Origin: Acanthornis magna
Lineage: Eukaryota > Chordata > Aves > Passeriformes > Acanthizidae
DNA length: 64,000 nucleotides
Direction: 5' to 3'
NCBI GenBank assembly: GCA_036785705.1
Contig: JAWUZG010000032.1
Coordinates: forward strand, 16,673,501-16,737,500
The notes under the pieces were generated by a model. That model saw only the letters and a program-made list of their open reading frames with translations, had not been told where the DNA came from and searched no databases. Made by a program: the position numbers and the translations under genes. Positions 36,701-45,499 of the stretch are shown here, piece by piece (positions within the stretch are counted from its first letter, which is position 1; each line of letters starts with the position of its first letter).

Positions 36701-39401
36701 TAAGAGTGTTCAGAGAGGAGAGGAGAAAAGAGGTCAATCACTCTAACTTCTGCTCCTGCATAATGGCTCTTCAGAGCTGGGTGTTGAAGGGAGGGGAGAC
36801 AGAGTCAAAACCAAAATGTTCAGGAGCAATGTTCTCTGCAAGCTTTTTTTGATGTTATATAGCATCCTCCATTGCTCTGTTTTGAATCCAGGATCTAACT
36901 CTGTGACATAAAATGACATGGACTTTGATTGAAGTGCTAAGGAACCGTGCCTACTTCATAACTGTTTTATATAACCAGCATCTTAACATATAAGGGACCT
37001 CCACATGAGAGCAAAGAGGCTTGGCTGTACCTCTAGGATGAGGTGTTCTGCCATCCACAGGTGCCTGGTAATGTTGGGCAGGAATGATCTCCCACTGGGA
37101 GATCCTGACTGCATCCCAGAAGGTCAGCACCTGCAGGAGGGATGTACGAATACTGCACCTAGTCAATCACACATTGAAAAATGTAAGAAGCTTAATCTTC
37201 TGAACGTATGTGAGCAGAGATGAATGGGGGGCTTGATCCACCTGCAAATACCTGGATGAAGAGACAAGATAACATAGAACAGGACCAAATGGATGGAAGC
37301 CAGAGTTTAAAAATACTTGCAATCCTGTTCTGAGTTTGACATTGAAGGTAATTATAAATTAGGGGTTTGGTACAGAAGGTTTTGTTCTTGTGCTTAGCAG
37401 GAAATCAGGTGGATTACCATAATAATCTTTTTTTACCTTACTTGAGTGTCTCACAGGCTGTCCCATCACAGGGCAAAGTGAGCCGTGTAGTGGGCACCAC
37501 ACTGCTGATGGACAACCCTACAGCCACAGGCCAGCTTTGTTCCTCTCTCCCCATCAGCTCTCCTCAACATCACTGTGCACTACTGAGGAAGAAATAGGCC
37601 AGCAATGACCTCCCAGGCCAGCGTGGGCAAGCTGGGAGGGCAGTGGAACCAGCTCCCCAGAGCCACACCACCTCAGGGCTTTCTGATGAGCTTACCCTGG
37701 CACAATTACACCTTATATACAAAGTATGGGTGAAGAGGCAGTTCCTGCATTTACTGAATAGCTATTTCTTTTCAATTTTCACACATTTTTAACACTTTCC
37801 TGCTGTGATTTGTTATATTGTCGCTTCATTGCACTGACACTGTTAAGCATTTAGTGCAGTATAGAGCTTTCCTTAGAGATGATAAACAAGAACATGGCTG
37901 TGTGTGCACAACCCTCTCATGTGGATGCTTCCCAGCTCACACAGTGGTACCTTGCTTCTCACCCATTTAATTTGCTACAGCCAGCACATCACCTCTGCTG
38001 TCACTGTCATGAAGCCTCAACAAAAAAAGGGATTTTGTGCCTGTCTTGCACCCATACTGCCTCTGGTAATGCATCCCCTGGGGACTGGTCATGAAGAGAG
38101 CACTGCATCCATTTTGCCAGTTATACCTCCATGGAGGTGGTGTCACTACTAAAGCCACTTCCTACGTATAAAATAGTTCATGGATGCCCAAGTGCCAACT
38201 GGGACACTGCAGTCACTCTGTAACGTACCCCTCACCTGCTACAAGGGGCTGTAGGAAAATAAAAAGGCACAGCACTTTCAATCCCTTTCACCTTTCAGTT
38301 ATTTCTTCTGAAGGCTAATAGGAGTCGTTTGAATTCCTCAGGGCTGTGGCATTCCTGCATTTCCATCCCTATACACTTTATGGTATTGATGGTGACACTG
38401 AGTCTTTACAGAACAGACACTACGGAAAAGCAGAGACAAGACAGATTCAGTCTGTCACAAGCAGAAGTAGACAGCATTTAAACAAAATCAAATGTGTCAG
38501 CTATATTCTTACTAAAAAAAAATTTTTTTCCTCCAGGTGTACCTTGTTTTGTGCCTGAGCATAAAAATCCTCATACAAAGTTCAAGTATTTGCCAAATAG
38601 AATATAAATAATCAGAACTCAGTTATAGCAAAACCCTTCCTCAACTCAAAACCTCCTAAAATGGCTGTCTACAAGATAGTGAGAGCAAAATATCACATAG
38701 TCTTTTCGTAAGAGAGAGAGAGAGACGAAGAGAATAGACAACATTTTAAACAATTTTAGTGTCTTAATTCAGTACAGTGAATGCTCTTTCTGTTTCTTCT
38801 GATAACTGACCATAGCCTTGCTGAGAGACCTTAATTTTTTCCTCTCAAAAGCTCTATAAACCGAATTACATGGGAACAATAAAATAAATTCTGAATGTTT
38901 TCATCTGAGATCTCAAGTCCATCTAATCTTCAGTGAATGTAACAATTCTCATGGACCTAAATTTCGTCTTCACTTTCATGTAAATAGTCTACCACATTTT
39001 AACCACCATAAATATAAATACAAACACTTCTTTTTTTGTACTCTTTCAAACTTTGGGACACTTCAGGAACCTATTTTTTTGAAAAAAGCAGTGATTTTCA
39101 CTGTAGAAAATGCATTAAAACTTATTCATTGGCAAAAGAAACAACAGAAAATATTTTTGCCTGAGAGATCACAGTCTGCAAATGCAAGCTCTAATTATCT
39201 CTTAGTCATTTTATCATCACACAAAACATTACATTTGTCCAAACTGTAGCTGCTTGAATGTAAAAAAAATGAGACTTACCTGCCCTTTTTGTATACCTCA
39301 TGTATTTCTCTTCCTTGTCGGTGGGTTCTGCATTCAGTGGATAAAATCCATCCCCACAGCAGGAGGAAGATGCTAAAATGCATTTTATGGACAGTCAACA
39401 T
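12508..39401 (-). CDS. GABRR1: GABRR1, GABA receptor rho-1 subunit, complete gene (10 coding exons)
   Basis: CDS = complement of 12508-12795, 13643-13839, 15557-15709, 16173-16313, 17495-17577, 20991-21214, 22625-22692, 24046-24152, 25874-25924 and 39280-39401. The total is 1434 nt, or 477 residues plus stop; human rho-1 has 479 as I recall. The product is a Cys-loop ligand-gated chloride channel subunit of the plasma membrane. It has a signal peptide (~1-21), an extracellular GABA-binding domain with the Cys-loop C198-C212, TM1 ~281-302, TM2 ~311-332, TM3 ~345-367, a short intracellular loop, and TM4 ~456-475. The binding residues known from human rho-1 are present: R125, S189, E217, Y219, Y262, T265 and Y268, each offset by 21 from mature numbering. 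TM2 has the rho-1 2' Pro (P315) and 9' Leu (L322). All nine junctions keep phase. Rho-2 and rho-3 are excluded by the exon 1, exon 2 and C-terminal loop sequence. Confidence 0.95.
12796..13642 (-). other. GABRR1: GABRR1 intron 9
   Basis: This 847-nt intron is bounded by donor GTGAGG next to 13643 and a C/T-rich acceptor tract (cccttcctgcccttgtttgt). Open frames at 12581-12983 are GC-rich read-through of exon 10 in the wrong frames. No repeats recognised. Confidence 0.8.
13643..13839 (-). CDS. GABRR1: GABRR1 exon 9: most of TM2, and TM3
   Basis: This 197-nt exon encodes residues 318-382 plus the end of the split G317: [20 protein letters not shown] (pore-lining TM2, then the M2-M3 linker), [20 protein letters not shown] (TM3), [15 protein letters not shown] and [10 protein letters not shown]. 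The exon starts in the middle of TM2, at 5' Ile, after acceptor TTCCCAG. It ends in phase 0 at AAG|GTGAGG. The TTVLTMSTI core with the 9' Leu (L322) is the channel gate region shared by the family. Confidence 0.96.
13840..15556 (-). other. GABRR1: GABRR1 intron 8
   Basis: This 1.7-kb intron contains one CR1 3' end at 14171-14250 inserted on the + strand, opposite to the gene. The remaining sequence has open frames on both strands (such as 15188-15493 minus and 15289-15642 plus) without recognisable content; the latter overlaps exon 8 in antisense. Confidence 0.75.
14171..14250 (+). mobile_element. CR1 LINE 3' end
   Basis: Contains gtccctggaggggtacaagg, then caatgatccttatgggtccc, ttccaactcaagatattcta and tgactg: the usual CR1 3' terminus with a single (ATTCTATGA)-type tail unit. 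It lies on the strand opposite to GABRR1 and is strongly 5'-truncated. Confidence 0.8.
15557..15709 (-). CDS. GABRR1: GABRR1 exon 8: pre-M1, TM1 and start of TM2
   Basis: This 153-nt exon encodes residues 267-316 with split Gly codons at both ends: [52 protein letters not shown]1 is ~281-302. The AVPARVPL segment is the intracellular mouth of the pore; A312-R313 (-1' and 0') mark an anion-selective channel and P315 is the 2' residue typical of rho-1. Y268 corresponds to human loop C Y247. Borders are CTGTCACAG acceptor and CTAG|GTAAAA donor. Confidence 0.96.
15710..16172 (-). other. GABRR1: GABRR1 intron 7
   Basis: A 463-nt intron with donor GTGGGC and acceptor TCTGTCACAG. The antisense frames at 16014-16292 and minus frames at 15943-16290 are extensions of exon 7. 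Nothing else seen. Confidence 0.85.
16173..16313 (-). CDS. GABRR1: GABRR1 exon 7: GABA-binding loops B/F/C
   Basis: This 141-nt exon completes Y219 and encodes residues 220-265: [46 protein letters not shown]. It carries loop C (F261-Y262-S-S-T265), whose tyrosine and threonine match human rho-1 Y241 and T244, established GABA contacts. Y219, split over exons 6 and 7, matches loop B Y198. N234-D-S is a possible N-glycosylation sequon. Acceptor CTCCCCCAG; donor ACAG|GTGGGC. Confidence 0.96.
16314..17494 (-). other. GABRR1: GABRR1 intron 6
   Basis: A 1.2-kb intron, donor GTAAGT, with a small AT tandem repeat (17415-17453) near the exon 6 side. No element or second gene recognised; open frame 16962-17354 (+) has no domain. 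Confidence 0.8.
17415..17453. repeat. 16-bp AT tandem repeat (about 2.5 copies)
   Basis: The unit (g/a)tataattaattattg occurs at 17415-17430 and 17431-17446 and is followed by a partial gtataat. It lies about 40-80 nt downstream of the exon 6 donor in GABRR1 sense. The TAATTA cores are homeodomain-like, but this is more simply a small expanding repeat. Confidence 0.75.
17495..17577 (-). CDS. GABRR1: GABRR1 exon 6: signature Cys-loop
   Basis: This 83-nt exon encodes [20 protein letters not shown] and CSLEIES, residues 192-218, with split codons R191 and Y219. C198 and C212 have exactly 13 residues between them, the defining Cys-loop of the pentameric receptor family, with the FPLD motif inside. 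E217 matches human loop B E196. Acceptor ATTCCTAG; donor AGCT|GTAAGT. Confidence 0.96.
17578..20990 (-). other. GABRR1: GABRR1 intron 5, hosting a solo LTR
   Basis: A 3.4-kb intron. Its main content is an avian LTR at 19554-20119 in antisense to the gene. The open frames at 19019-19537 and 20283-20787 (+) have no recognisable domain. Elsewhere I see only unassigned intronic DNA. Confidence 0.75.
19554..20119 (+). mobile_element. Solo LTR, avian ERVL-like
   Basis: About 566 nt from TGTCTGGGATAGAGTTAATT to GCTGGGGTTAAATAATGACA. Internal blocks I recognise from avian ERV LTRs are cttttctgcttctcacgcca, gctgatcccaactgaccaaa, gggaagtggtgaatgaattc, ttgctttgcctgtgc and tacctatcaatctgccttta. It starts TG and ends CA. 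The expected U3 TATA region (agcatatgagat) looks mutated. No internal viral genes flank it, so it is a solo LTR. No clean target-site duplication was visible, which suggests age. The class assignment rests on memory of the LTR type. Confidence 0.7.
20991..21214 (-). CDS. GABRR1: GABRR1 exon 5: ligand-binding core, loops D/A/E
   Basis: This 224-nt exon encodes residues 117-190 plus two bases of R191: [75 protein letters not shown]125 matches human R104 (loop D), and S189 matches S168 (loop E). W154-x-P156-D157 is the conserved WxPD core of the family. N140-Q-S is a sequon. Acceptor TTGTTGCAG; donor CTCAG|GTAAAG. The open frame that starts upstream at 21238 is intron read-through. Confidence 0.96.
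21215..22624 (-). other. GABRR1: GABRR1 intron 4, hosting a CR1 copy
   Basis: A 1.4-kb intron with donor ATG|GTAAGA. It contains a T/G-rich low-complexity stretch at 21749-21792 (reads as repeats of gtttggtttggg on +) and a CR1 3' fragment at 21965-22325. No other feature was recognised. Confidence 0.8.
21965..22325 (-). mobile_element. CR1 LINE 3' fragment
   Basis: The + strand reads tcatagaactatagaatggt, then ccaacccccttgttgtgagc, agggaccttttccactagac, tgctcaaagccctctccagc, gatggggcatccctagcttc and tctgggcagtctggtccagt, then ..taaagaatttcttcctcaca.. and ..tggtctcctcagagc... This is the reverse complement of a CR1 3' end, so the element is on the minus strand, the same strand as GABRR1. It is one of the cleanest CR1 copies in the window. 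Confidence 0.88.
22625..22692 (-). CDS. GABRR1: GABRR1 exon 4
   Basis: This 68-nt exon completes G94 and encodes [20 protein letters not shown] and DM (95-116), the first beta strands of the extracellular domain, highly conserved in GABA-A family subunits. It ends in phase 0 at ATG|GTAAGA. Its acceptor is a run of 15 T followed by CCCCTAG (the A run at 22700-22714 on +). Confidence 0.96.
22693..24045 (-). other. GABRR1: GABRR1 intron 3
   Basis: A 1.35-kb intron with donor GTATGA. Open frames at 23092-23583 (-) and 23133-23411 (+) overlap on opposite strands and show no domain. No repeat recognised apart from the A/T run at its acceptor end. Confidence 0.8.
24046..24152 (-). CDS. GABRR1: GABRR1 exon 3
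   Basis: This 107-nt exon encodes residues 59-93 with split codons S58 and G94: [20 protein letters not shown] and [15 protein letters not shown]. The [27 protein letters not shown] block is a rho-1 hallmark N-terminal to the first beta strand. Acceptor CCTGGCAG; donor GGAG|GTATGA. It was too short to appear as a long open frame and was found by reading the reverse complement. Confidence 0.95.
24153..25873 (-). other. GABRR1: GABRR1 intron 2
   Basis: A 1.7-kb intron, donor AG|GTAAGC. The exon 2 side (25700-25870) is GC-rich with several CpGs. Open frames at 24547-25113 (-) and 25486-26082 (+) have no domain; the second is antisense across exon 2. Confidence 0.8.
25874..25924 (-). CDS. GABRR1: GABRR1 exon 2 (51-nt microexon-like)
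   Basis: Encodes [16 protein letters not shown] (42-57) with split codons R41 and S58. It matches the basic N-terminal segment of human rho-1 ([22 protein letters not shown] as I recall). The acceptor is a tandem CAGCAG: I chose the second CAG because it gives KKG-R-PQRQRR as in human. Using the first would add one Ser (KKG-S-R-PQRQ). The exon is GC-rich with many CpGs, unlike its AT-rich neighbours. The segment is extracellular and probably flexible. Confidence 0.9.
26093..26109 (+). repeat. G-quadruplex-type motif
   Basis: GGGTGGGGAGGGTGGGG: four runs of three or more G with single-nucleotide loops, on the strand opposite to GABRR1 coding. It lies about 170 nt upstream of exon 2 in gene sense, in intron 1. 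Short loops predict a stable quadruplex in single-stranded DNA; on the RNA it would be C-rich. Confidence 0.75.
30120..30330. repeat. Purine-rich low-complexity block
   Basis: About 200 nt where the + strand is dominated by A and G (gctgaggagaaaaggggctg and similar). It makes long overlapping open frames on the minus strand that are not coding. Confidence 0.6.
31850..32560 (+). mobile_element. Ancient CR1 LINE copy, reverse-transcriptase region
   Basis: Blocks in the right order match CR1 RT-domain DNA: gatgtcaaaccagtctaatg, a decayed DL.F..A/VF segment (agatttgagtgaggttttta), aacatggttgaaagaccatg (the NWL.N motif), ggtcaatattttcaataata (LFNIF.N), cagatgacagaact (ADD), then gttggagaaaaggtctgatg and gatgaattgcaataaaa. 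It is full of stops and small indels, so it is dead. The degree of decay suggests an old amniote-age subfamily, unlike the cleaner CR1 tails elsewhere. Orientation is opposite to GABRR1. Confidence 0.65.
32855..33144 (-). mobile_element. CR1 LINE 3' fragment with local repeat expansion
   Basis: The + strand shows ggaatcattaagtttggaaa, accaccaccatgttcaccat, taagccatatcctcaaatgc, cacgtgttttttgaacattt, ccagagatggtgactccacc, acttccctgggcagcctgtt, ttcctaatatctaatctaaa and ..gcaacttgaggccattt.., which is a CR1 3' end in reverse. Where CR1 normally continues ..CTTGTCCTAT.ACT, this copy has a gatatgatagga expansion forming an inverted repeat at 33111-33133. Confidence 0.85.
33111..33133. repeat. 9-bp inverted repeat inside CR1
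   Basis: AGGATATGA (33111-33119), 5-nt spacer, TCATATCCT (33125-33133): perfect arms. It sits in a short gatatgatagg-type tandem expansion, so it is probably a slippage product and not a regulatory palindrome. Confidence 0.8.
33150..33290 (+). mobile_element. Possible second old CR1 RT-region fragment
   Basis: The segment gttcaatagctttataaatt, then attttgatgaaagagtaaat resembles CR1 ..TTCAATA.TTTTATAAATGA..TGGATGA.. (LFNIFINDLDE). Only about 60 nt is convincing; the remainder is too decayed to call. Confidence 0.35.
38710..38725. repeat. Short (AG)n microsatellite
   Basis: About eight AG units (aagagagagagagagacg). It lies about 570 nt 3' of exon 1 in gene sense, within intron 1. Confidence 0.85.
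39280..39401 (-). CDS. GABRR1: GABRR1 exon 1: start codon and signal peptide
   Basis: ATG at 39401-39399 starts [40 protein letters not shown] and two bases of R41, ending at GGCAG|GTAAGT. Residues 8-20 form the hydrophobic core of a signal peptide, with cleavage likely near S21-T22-E23. Human rho-1 as I recall begins MLAVPNMRFGIFLLWWGW, so M1 is the equivalent start; M7 is an in-frame alternative that would still keep the signal peptide. [11 protein letters not shown] matches human GREVHEMSKKG. 122 nt of coding sequence in this exon. Confidence 0.93.
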
Positions 39402-39700
39402 GTTACCTGAAGGTCCTGTATCCAGAAATAGTCCATACAAGAAAAAGAAAACCTAAATGTAGATCCTGTTTCTCTTTTTAAGACATTATCGGTCGGATCG
39501 TTATTGGAAGGATGTTTACTCATACAAAAAATCATCCTGCAGTATTTAATCTGGACAGTGGGGAAAGCAATTTCCACTAAACCTATAAATCCTTCTACGT
39601 CAGATGGCAGGGATTTTCTGGCAGTGTTGAATTCACGTATTCTCAGACAACAATTATTTTTAGTCCAAACAGGCTATTTTATTAATTGGTTTAAATTGAA
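39402..39700 (-). promoter_or_regulatory. GABRR1: Presumed GABRR1 5' UTR/promoter zone
   Basis: Immediately upstream of the ATG the transcribed strand reads ctggatacaggaccttcagg then taacATG. I see no CpG island, and no TATA box I would trust, in the first 300 nt. The transcription start cannot be placed from sequence. The absence of a CpG island would fit a tissue-restricted gene. Confidence 0.3.
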
Positions 39701-41063
39701 CCATATTCAAATACCTGTGGCACATATATATGTATTTCTGCCTTGTTAAGTAAAGTAGTGCAGTTTGTCAGGCAGGTGACATTCATAATTCTTTAATCAC
39801 CAAACTTATCTGTGTAGCAGTCATGTTTGTTACAAGCATTGCAATAAATTAAAAAGCATTAACAAACATTTATCAGTTTCCAGGAAAAAAACATTTATTT
39901 AGCTGTACAAGCAGCATTTGTTCATGTGTGTTGTACATTACTTTAATACACAGTGGTGCTGTGGCCAGAGTGGTCCGTGCTGTCAGAACTTCTGCTCTAT
40001 TGATCACCATCTCTGGAAAGTATCCCATTGTTCAGAGGTGCAGGGAAGAACAGAATGGGGGAGATGGCTCTGCCCCCTGCACAGGGTTGTTTGGAGAGAT
40101 CCTGCCGAAATCGAGCAGCAAACACCCACCAGAGCTGCAGGAGAACTTGGGGACCTGGTGTGTCAGGTCTCACATGGCTGATAAGATCCTCATTTGTGGT
40201 ACAGAAAATAAAACAGAAATATGAGTGGTTAAGCCAGCCACATTGCCCATCAGTTCAGAGCTCACACCATCCCTGCATAACCCCCAGCTCTGTGTTTACC
40301 CTCCTCCTCTGTGCTTCTCCCCAAGGCCTCACAGCTCTGGTTCCTACTTGTGCCTTATCATGGAGACCTTGGCCCGTGCTCTGCTGACACCACCAGCCTT
40401 GTCCTGTCCCTTTGCTGACAAGGCTGTTCTTCCTCTCCCTGTTACCCATGGTTTTCTACTTCAAAGCAGTTCGTCAGGTCACGCCTCTCTTTCTATAAAA
40501 CTTGGGCAGCAGATCTCTATCTGGTCTAAGCTGCTGTGGCTTTATTGACTTCAGTGAGCATTTACACTGCCTTGGGATCCACAGGAAAGTCATACGCAAA
40601 GGCACTAAAATTTCATCCAATCAATGAAGATTCAGTTTCACGATTCGCTGGGGTAAAACATTTCACACAGGCTTCAAGAGATGGGCAGTCAGTCACCAGC
40701 ATTTCGTTGCAATGATCAATCAATGCTGCTGTTCAAAGAGGTTGTACCCATCTCATCTTTGACGATTACCTGCGTTCCATTTACACTAATTCAAGTATCC
40801 TTCTCAAGGACAATTAAAAGTATCTTAATAACTGTCTTTTTCATCTGTGAGGGTATTAGATATACTCTTCTCAGTCTTTGTAATAATCTATATAAATACA
40901 TTTTTGATTCATACACATATTAAAAAAACACAAGTCCCTTGCCAATGCACCAGAGGAGCAATGGGGATTGACAAGCAATGCATAGCTATGAATTCACTTA
41001 GCTGCCCTAGAACAGCTGGAGGTCCCTTGGTACACATGAGAGGAGGGAAATAATCATTCTCTC

Positions 41064-41096
41064 AGAGGGAGAGAATTCCCTCTAACAGAGGGAATT
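41064..41096. repeat. Perfect 10-bp hairpin with a repeated arm
   Basis: AATTCCCTCT (41074-41083), loop AAC, AGAGGGAATT (41087-41096) pair perfectly. A third copy, AGAGGGA at 41064-41070, could pair with the same central arm (41077-41083), so two alternative stems compete. No T run or gene context suggests a transcript end. Confidence 0.8.
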
Positions 41097-44000
41097 TGCT
41101 AAAGGAATATATCAAGAAGGCTAAAAAATATATTCCGTTTCCATTTCTTTGGATTGTTGTTCACAGAAAAGTTCAAATATGAGCAATTCATAGAAAAATC
41201 ATAGAACAAATCATCAGACATTCTAAACTCCTTAAAGAAAATACCTAGATGAAGAATAGACATGGGGTCATGAAGAATAAACATGTAGAAGAAACCTCTT
41301 TCCCTGACAGGCCAACAGGCTTCAGAGTTGGGGGAGAAGCAGAAGATTTAGATAAACTTTCAATGCCATCTCACACAGAACTCTCATAAGCAAGACAGAG
41401 ATGCATGGTCTTGGTGAAATATCTGTAGGAATGATGCAAAACATTGCAAGCTTTAGCTCAGTTTATCTTGCTGTACCTCAAGAGCAGCCATCCATGACTT
41501 GCTCCTAACGTGCAAGGTGTAATATGTTTTGCAAATGATCTTCAAGGAAGATGTGAACCACCTGGGTGGTGACCCAAAGGGAGGGCTGGAAAGGGTAGGA
41601 ATGCCGCAGTGTATGTCTCCAGGTATGTAAAAGTCACTTCAAACAGAAAAATACTCTGCCAGCATATGAAATATGAAAAGAATTAATAATTTGCAGGGAA
41701 CAACATTTTTAAAAAGTTTATCTGTTTTTTACATTTTGTGGGCTAGATGTGAGCTGATTGCAGTCTCTTCAAATAACTTTACTATTTATCTTATCAACTG
41801 ATATATTTGGCAGGAAGATCCTGGAGATATGTGTCAAAATATTTGCATTTTGATTTATTATTTAGTTTTATTTGATTTGGTAATCCTTTGGCTTTTTTTT
41901 TCATGTGGACCCATCAAATGAGTGTTCACAAATACAAAATTTAACATGCTCTGCTCTCCAGATACCCAACTAATAATAATGTAAGTACTAACTTTCCACC
42001 CACATCTGATGTTCACCAGATCTCAGAGCAAATTTTAAAATGGAAAAGCTACAATACTGTAGTTAAACTAAAGTTTCCTGACTTTCACCCCAGTTCTATG
42101 GATAGGAGACAGCCATTCAAATGGGAAGTGATTGCATCAAATCCCTCAAAGCCAGCCAGCAGCTGATCCAGGAACAGATCAAGAAGTGGGGATGGACTGC
42201 AGCCATGAAGTCAACTGAGCAATGTTGGGTTTTGCAGTAGGAAAGGCCAGCTATTTTCTTTTTATAGCAGAAGCCATCTTTCCTGGAATGCTTTTGTGCT
42301 TGAAGACAGATACCAGGCTTATTTGGGTTAGAGTAGGAGCTGAATGCAAATGATAATCCACAAGAAAAATATAAAAGCATCTCAGACGGATGGAACAAAT
42401 GATCCTGAAGAGGAAAGGTAAAAGAAATCAGAGTTCTTGAGTAAGTAGCAATGAATAAAGTCCCCAAGCATTCCCTCGTTTACAGCAGCTTGATCTCCCC
42501 CCAGGAATGCCGCCCCCAGCTCCTGCTCAGCTCAGAGCCTGCTCAACACCTGCCAGCTGGTGATCCTTTCCCTGGCTCCAGGACTTTATCACTTTGATCA
42601 CTATGTTCCTCAGAGAAGTTCAGCAGGGTCTTGGGCTTTTAGTTGGTTACTGAGGCATAGAAATGCAGGCTTCCCAGACTGCTTAGGACTTTAATCCTGG
42701 ATTTCCTGGATTTTCTTTAACAAAGGATGATAAGAAATGTCACAAAAATAAACTTTTCATTCCATTTGGCCCAACCAAATTATTATAATTTGTTAAATAT
42801 ACACTTTTTCCATTTGATCTCAGAAGAGTAAACTACTTGTCCAGTTCTATTTATAACCTATCCCTCTCCAAGATGAGAACATAGTCAGAAGAATAAATTT
42901 AGACATAATTTTTTTCCTTTGAGTCAGCAATATACTGAGATGCTAAACTTGACAGGAGCAGAAATCCAGTCTGGAGAACAGTCACACAAGCCACCAGACA
43001 CCACAAGGACCCAGGAGTACTTCCAGTGCCTTCAGGGCAAGCCACAATGCAGTGGAAGTGCCTGACACAACAGTAACTCCAGTCAAATCACGACCCAGCC
43101 TTCTCATGTTTCACTAACTACCCAAAGCTTCAAATAGTGCAGCAGCACACAGCATACACTGTGTGAAAACTCCTGGAGTTATAATCAAGCTGCAGGAGAC
43201 ACACATAAAAGAGCTCATAGCATTTACATGTTCTAACCTTTTCCTAGCAGGTGTCTGCCTGTATCTAAAAGCTATTGATGCAAGCATGGACAACTGTGTC
43301 ACCACATCTCTGTTGTGATTTACATTTGCAGGAGGAGCACAAGGGTTCCTGTGTAACAGATCGGATGCTGCTTGCCTTTCGGAAAATTATTTCCCCTGTG
43401 TACCTCTGTTTCTTTAAGAAATGGCACTCTCTGCTCCAGGAAGCAATGGTCAGAGAATAGTTTTTTACTTCTTTAGTGTCTTCTATCACGGGTGTTGTCA
43501 GAGACTTTAAAATCTGGCTTAATATGAAGTTAGTTGGGTTTCTGTATCCATTACTTGTGCCCTCTTTAAGAAGTATACTTCCATTCTTTGGGACATTCAC
43601 AGGAGATCCATGCTCACTCTGTGTAAGGTGAAATATGTCAGCTGGATCCCTCATGTTTGTTGGATTATAGGACCATATCCAAGGAGGGTGTTAGTACAGA
43701 TGAGGCATAGAATTTGAACAACCTGGGGAAAAGCAGCATTTCCACTGAGTTTCACTATAGTGATGTCAGCAGAGCTGGTGGCTTTTCCTAGCTCTCGTAG
43801 CTCTGCTCTTTGTATGCTCAAAATCAAACTCCAGGAAGTTGAGAGGATGAGGGAAGTATAAAGATACGTATTTACACTGGAGTGGTTAAAACTAAAGGAG
43901 CCCACACAGAAAGGGAAAGAAGACAGCATTTCCTCTGCAAGCACAAGAGGAAAATACACTCTTTTCCAGCCTGTAGCTAGATGTGCTGTGATTGTGGAGG

Positions 44001-45499
44001 GCAGAGGTTGGGAGCTACTGGCCAGAGTAGGGCAGAGAAAATGTTTGAACAGGAAGACTTTAGTTTTCAGTGTTATTTCAGTATTATATGATCTGGCATT
44101 AGTGTGCATCAGGATGGGAATCACATCACTTTACACTGGCCAATGTTTTCACTGTAAATAGCTTTTGCACTTTGTTCTCACATTTGTTTTCATGCCCCTG
44201 CTCCTCTCTGGTCTCTCTTGCACCCCTTGCTTATAATATCACATCAGAGGAGATTCACATGTTTTTTGTGGCAAACCCTGGAACTTCTCCAAGTAGTGAG
44301 GACATTGGTGGACCACAAGAAATCATAAACACTAATGAATAGTTAGATTTCCATGCAGCTTGAATGGCAAGGAGGAGCAAGTGCCAATGAACCCGTGACC
44401 CCAAGCCTTCTTATCACAGAATAAAAATCAGATAGAGACAAGGCAGTGTACATGGGCCTCTAAGCCGCTATAAATCCCTAAATGGATTGTGCACTGCATG
44501 AAAGAAAAGGGAAATAGGCCAAGCCTGCACAGAGTGGAAACCTGAATGGCTCCAGCAAACAATGTGACTGAGTGAATTGCACTGCTTGGGGACTAATGCA
44601 TTGAGCTGCTGTTCCTCGCTGCCGAAATGAGGAACAATGCCACAGAGGCACATCTTTAAAACCATTCTCCTTTCATTAGAGCTCTTCCCTCAGGGATGTC
44701 TTCTCTCCCAAATGTGTCTTTCCTCCCCACATGATGTGTCTCTGTGCATATTTGAGTCTGCAAGTGCCTCTCCGTGGCCCTGCACTCTGCCTGAGAGATT
44801 ATGCGCGTTGCGTGCTGAGCTGTGTCCTTTTGTTTCAGCCCCTTCTGCAATTCCCTGGGAGCTGCGTTAGCTGGATTAGGCGGCTTTGTGTGGACTTGGC
44901 CGTGGGGCACCTGACCTTTTGCATGGAGGTTCTGCTACTAAAACTGAAGAAAAGATACAAAAAAAAAGAGTAAAAGATAAATGAGAGCTAAAAAGACACT
45001 TTTAGAAGTATGCTTTGCTGTTAGCAGTTTAGCAGGGTTGAACTAAAATGTTGAAACATGCATACCAGTGCCTAGTGCAGCCTGGTGGAAAGGATTTTTA
45101 TCTGCTACTAGCAGGGATACTAGGGAAGGCAGACATGGGATACTACAGATGTCAAGGATTCCACTGATGCTTCCCAGTATGTCCTAATCCCCACAGCACA
45201 CAGCATTCATTTACTAGGAGAGACTGCTCCCTTAAAAGGGAGTTCTGTGGGAAGATCCAGGACTAAGGGATTTGAAAACATTCAGACTGGACTGAGGTTA
45301 TGCTCTGGACATTCTAGAAAGAGACTAATTTCACTCCAACTACTAGATTCTGGTCCTTAGTCCTCCTATCCAGCCCATGCCATCCCGCTTTTTTTTGCAA
45401 TAAGTACATTTTTTATTCATACAACCCTAGCTAAAAAGGGTTTCCCAGTTTCCTCTACTGTTCTCACAGCTCATCTGCAGCACCCCATGGGGAATTTCA

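Larger units (their letters stand above)
25925..39279 (-). other. GABRR1: GABRR1 intron 1 (13.4 kb)
   Basis: The largest intron, from donor GGCAG|GTAAGT at 39279 to the CAGCAG acceptor. Contents I can name: a G-rich quadruplex-type motif (26093-26109), a purine-rich block (30120-30330), an old CR1 copy in gene-antisense orientation (31850-32560), a nested or adjacent CR1 3' end (32855-33144), a further faint CR1 piece (33150-33290), and an (AG)n run (38710-38725). No exon of another gene was recognised; open frames here, up to 181 codons at 26730-27275, lack any domain. Confidence 0.75.
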
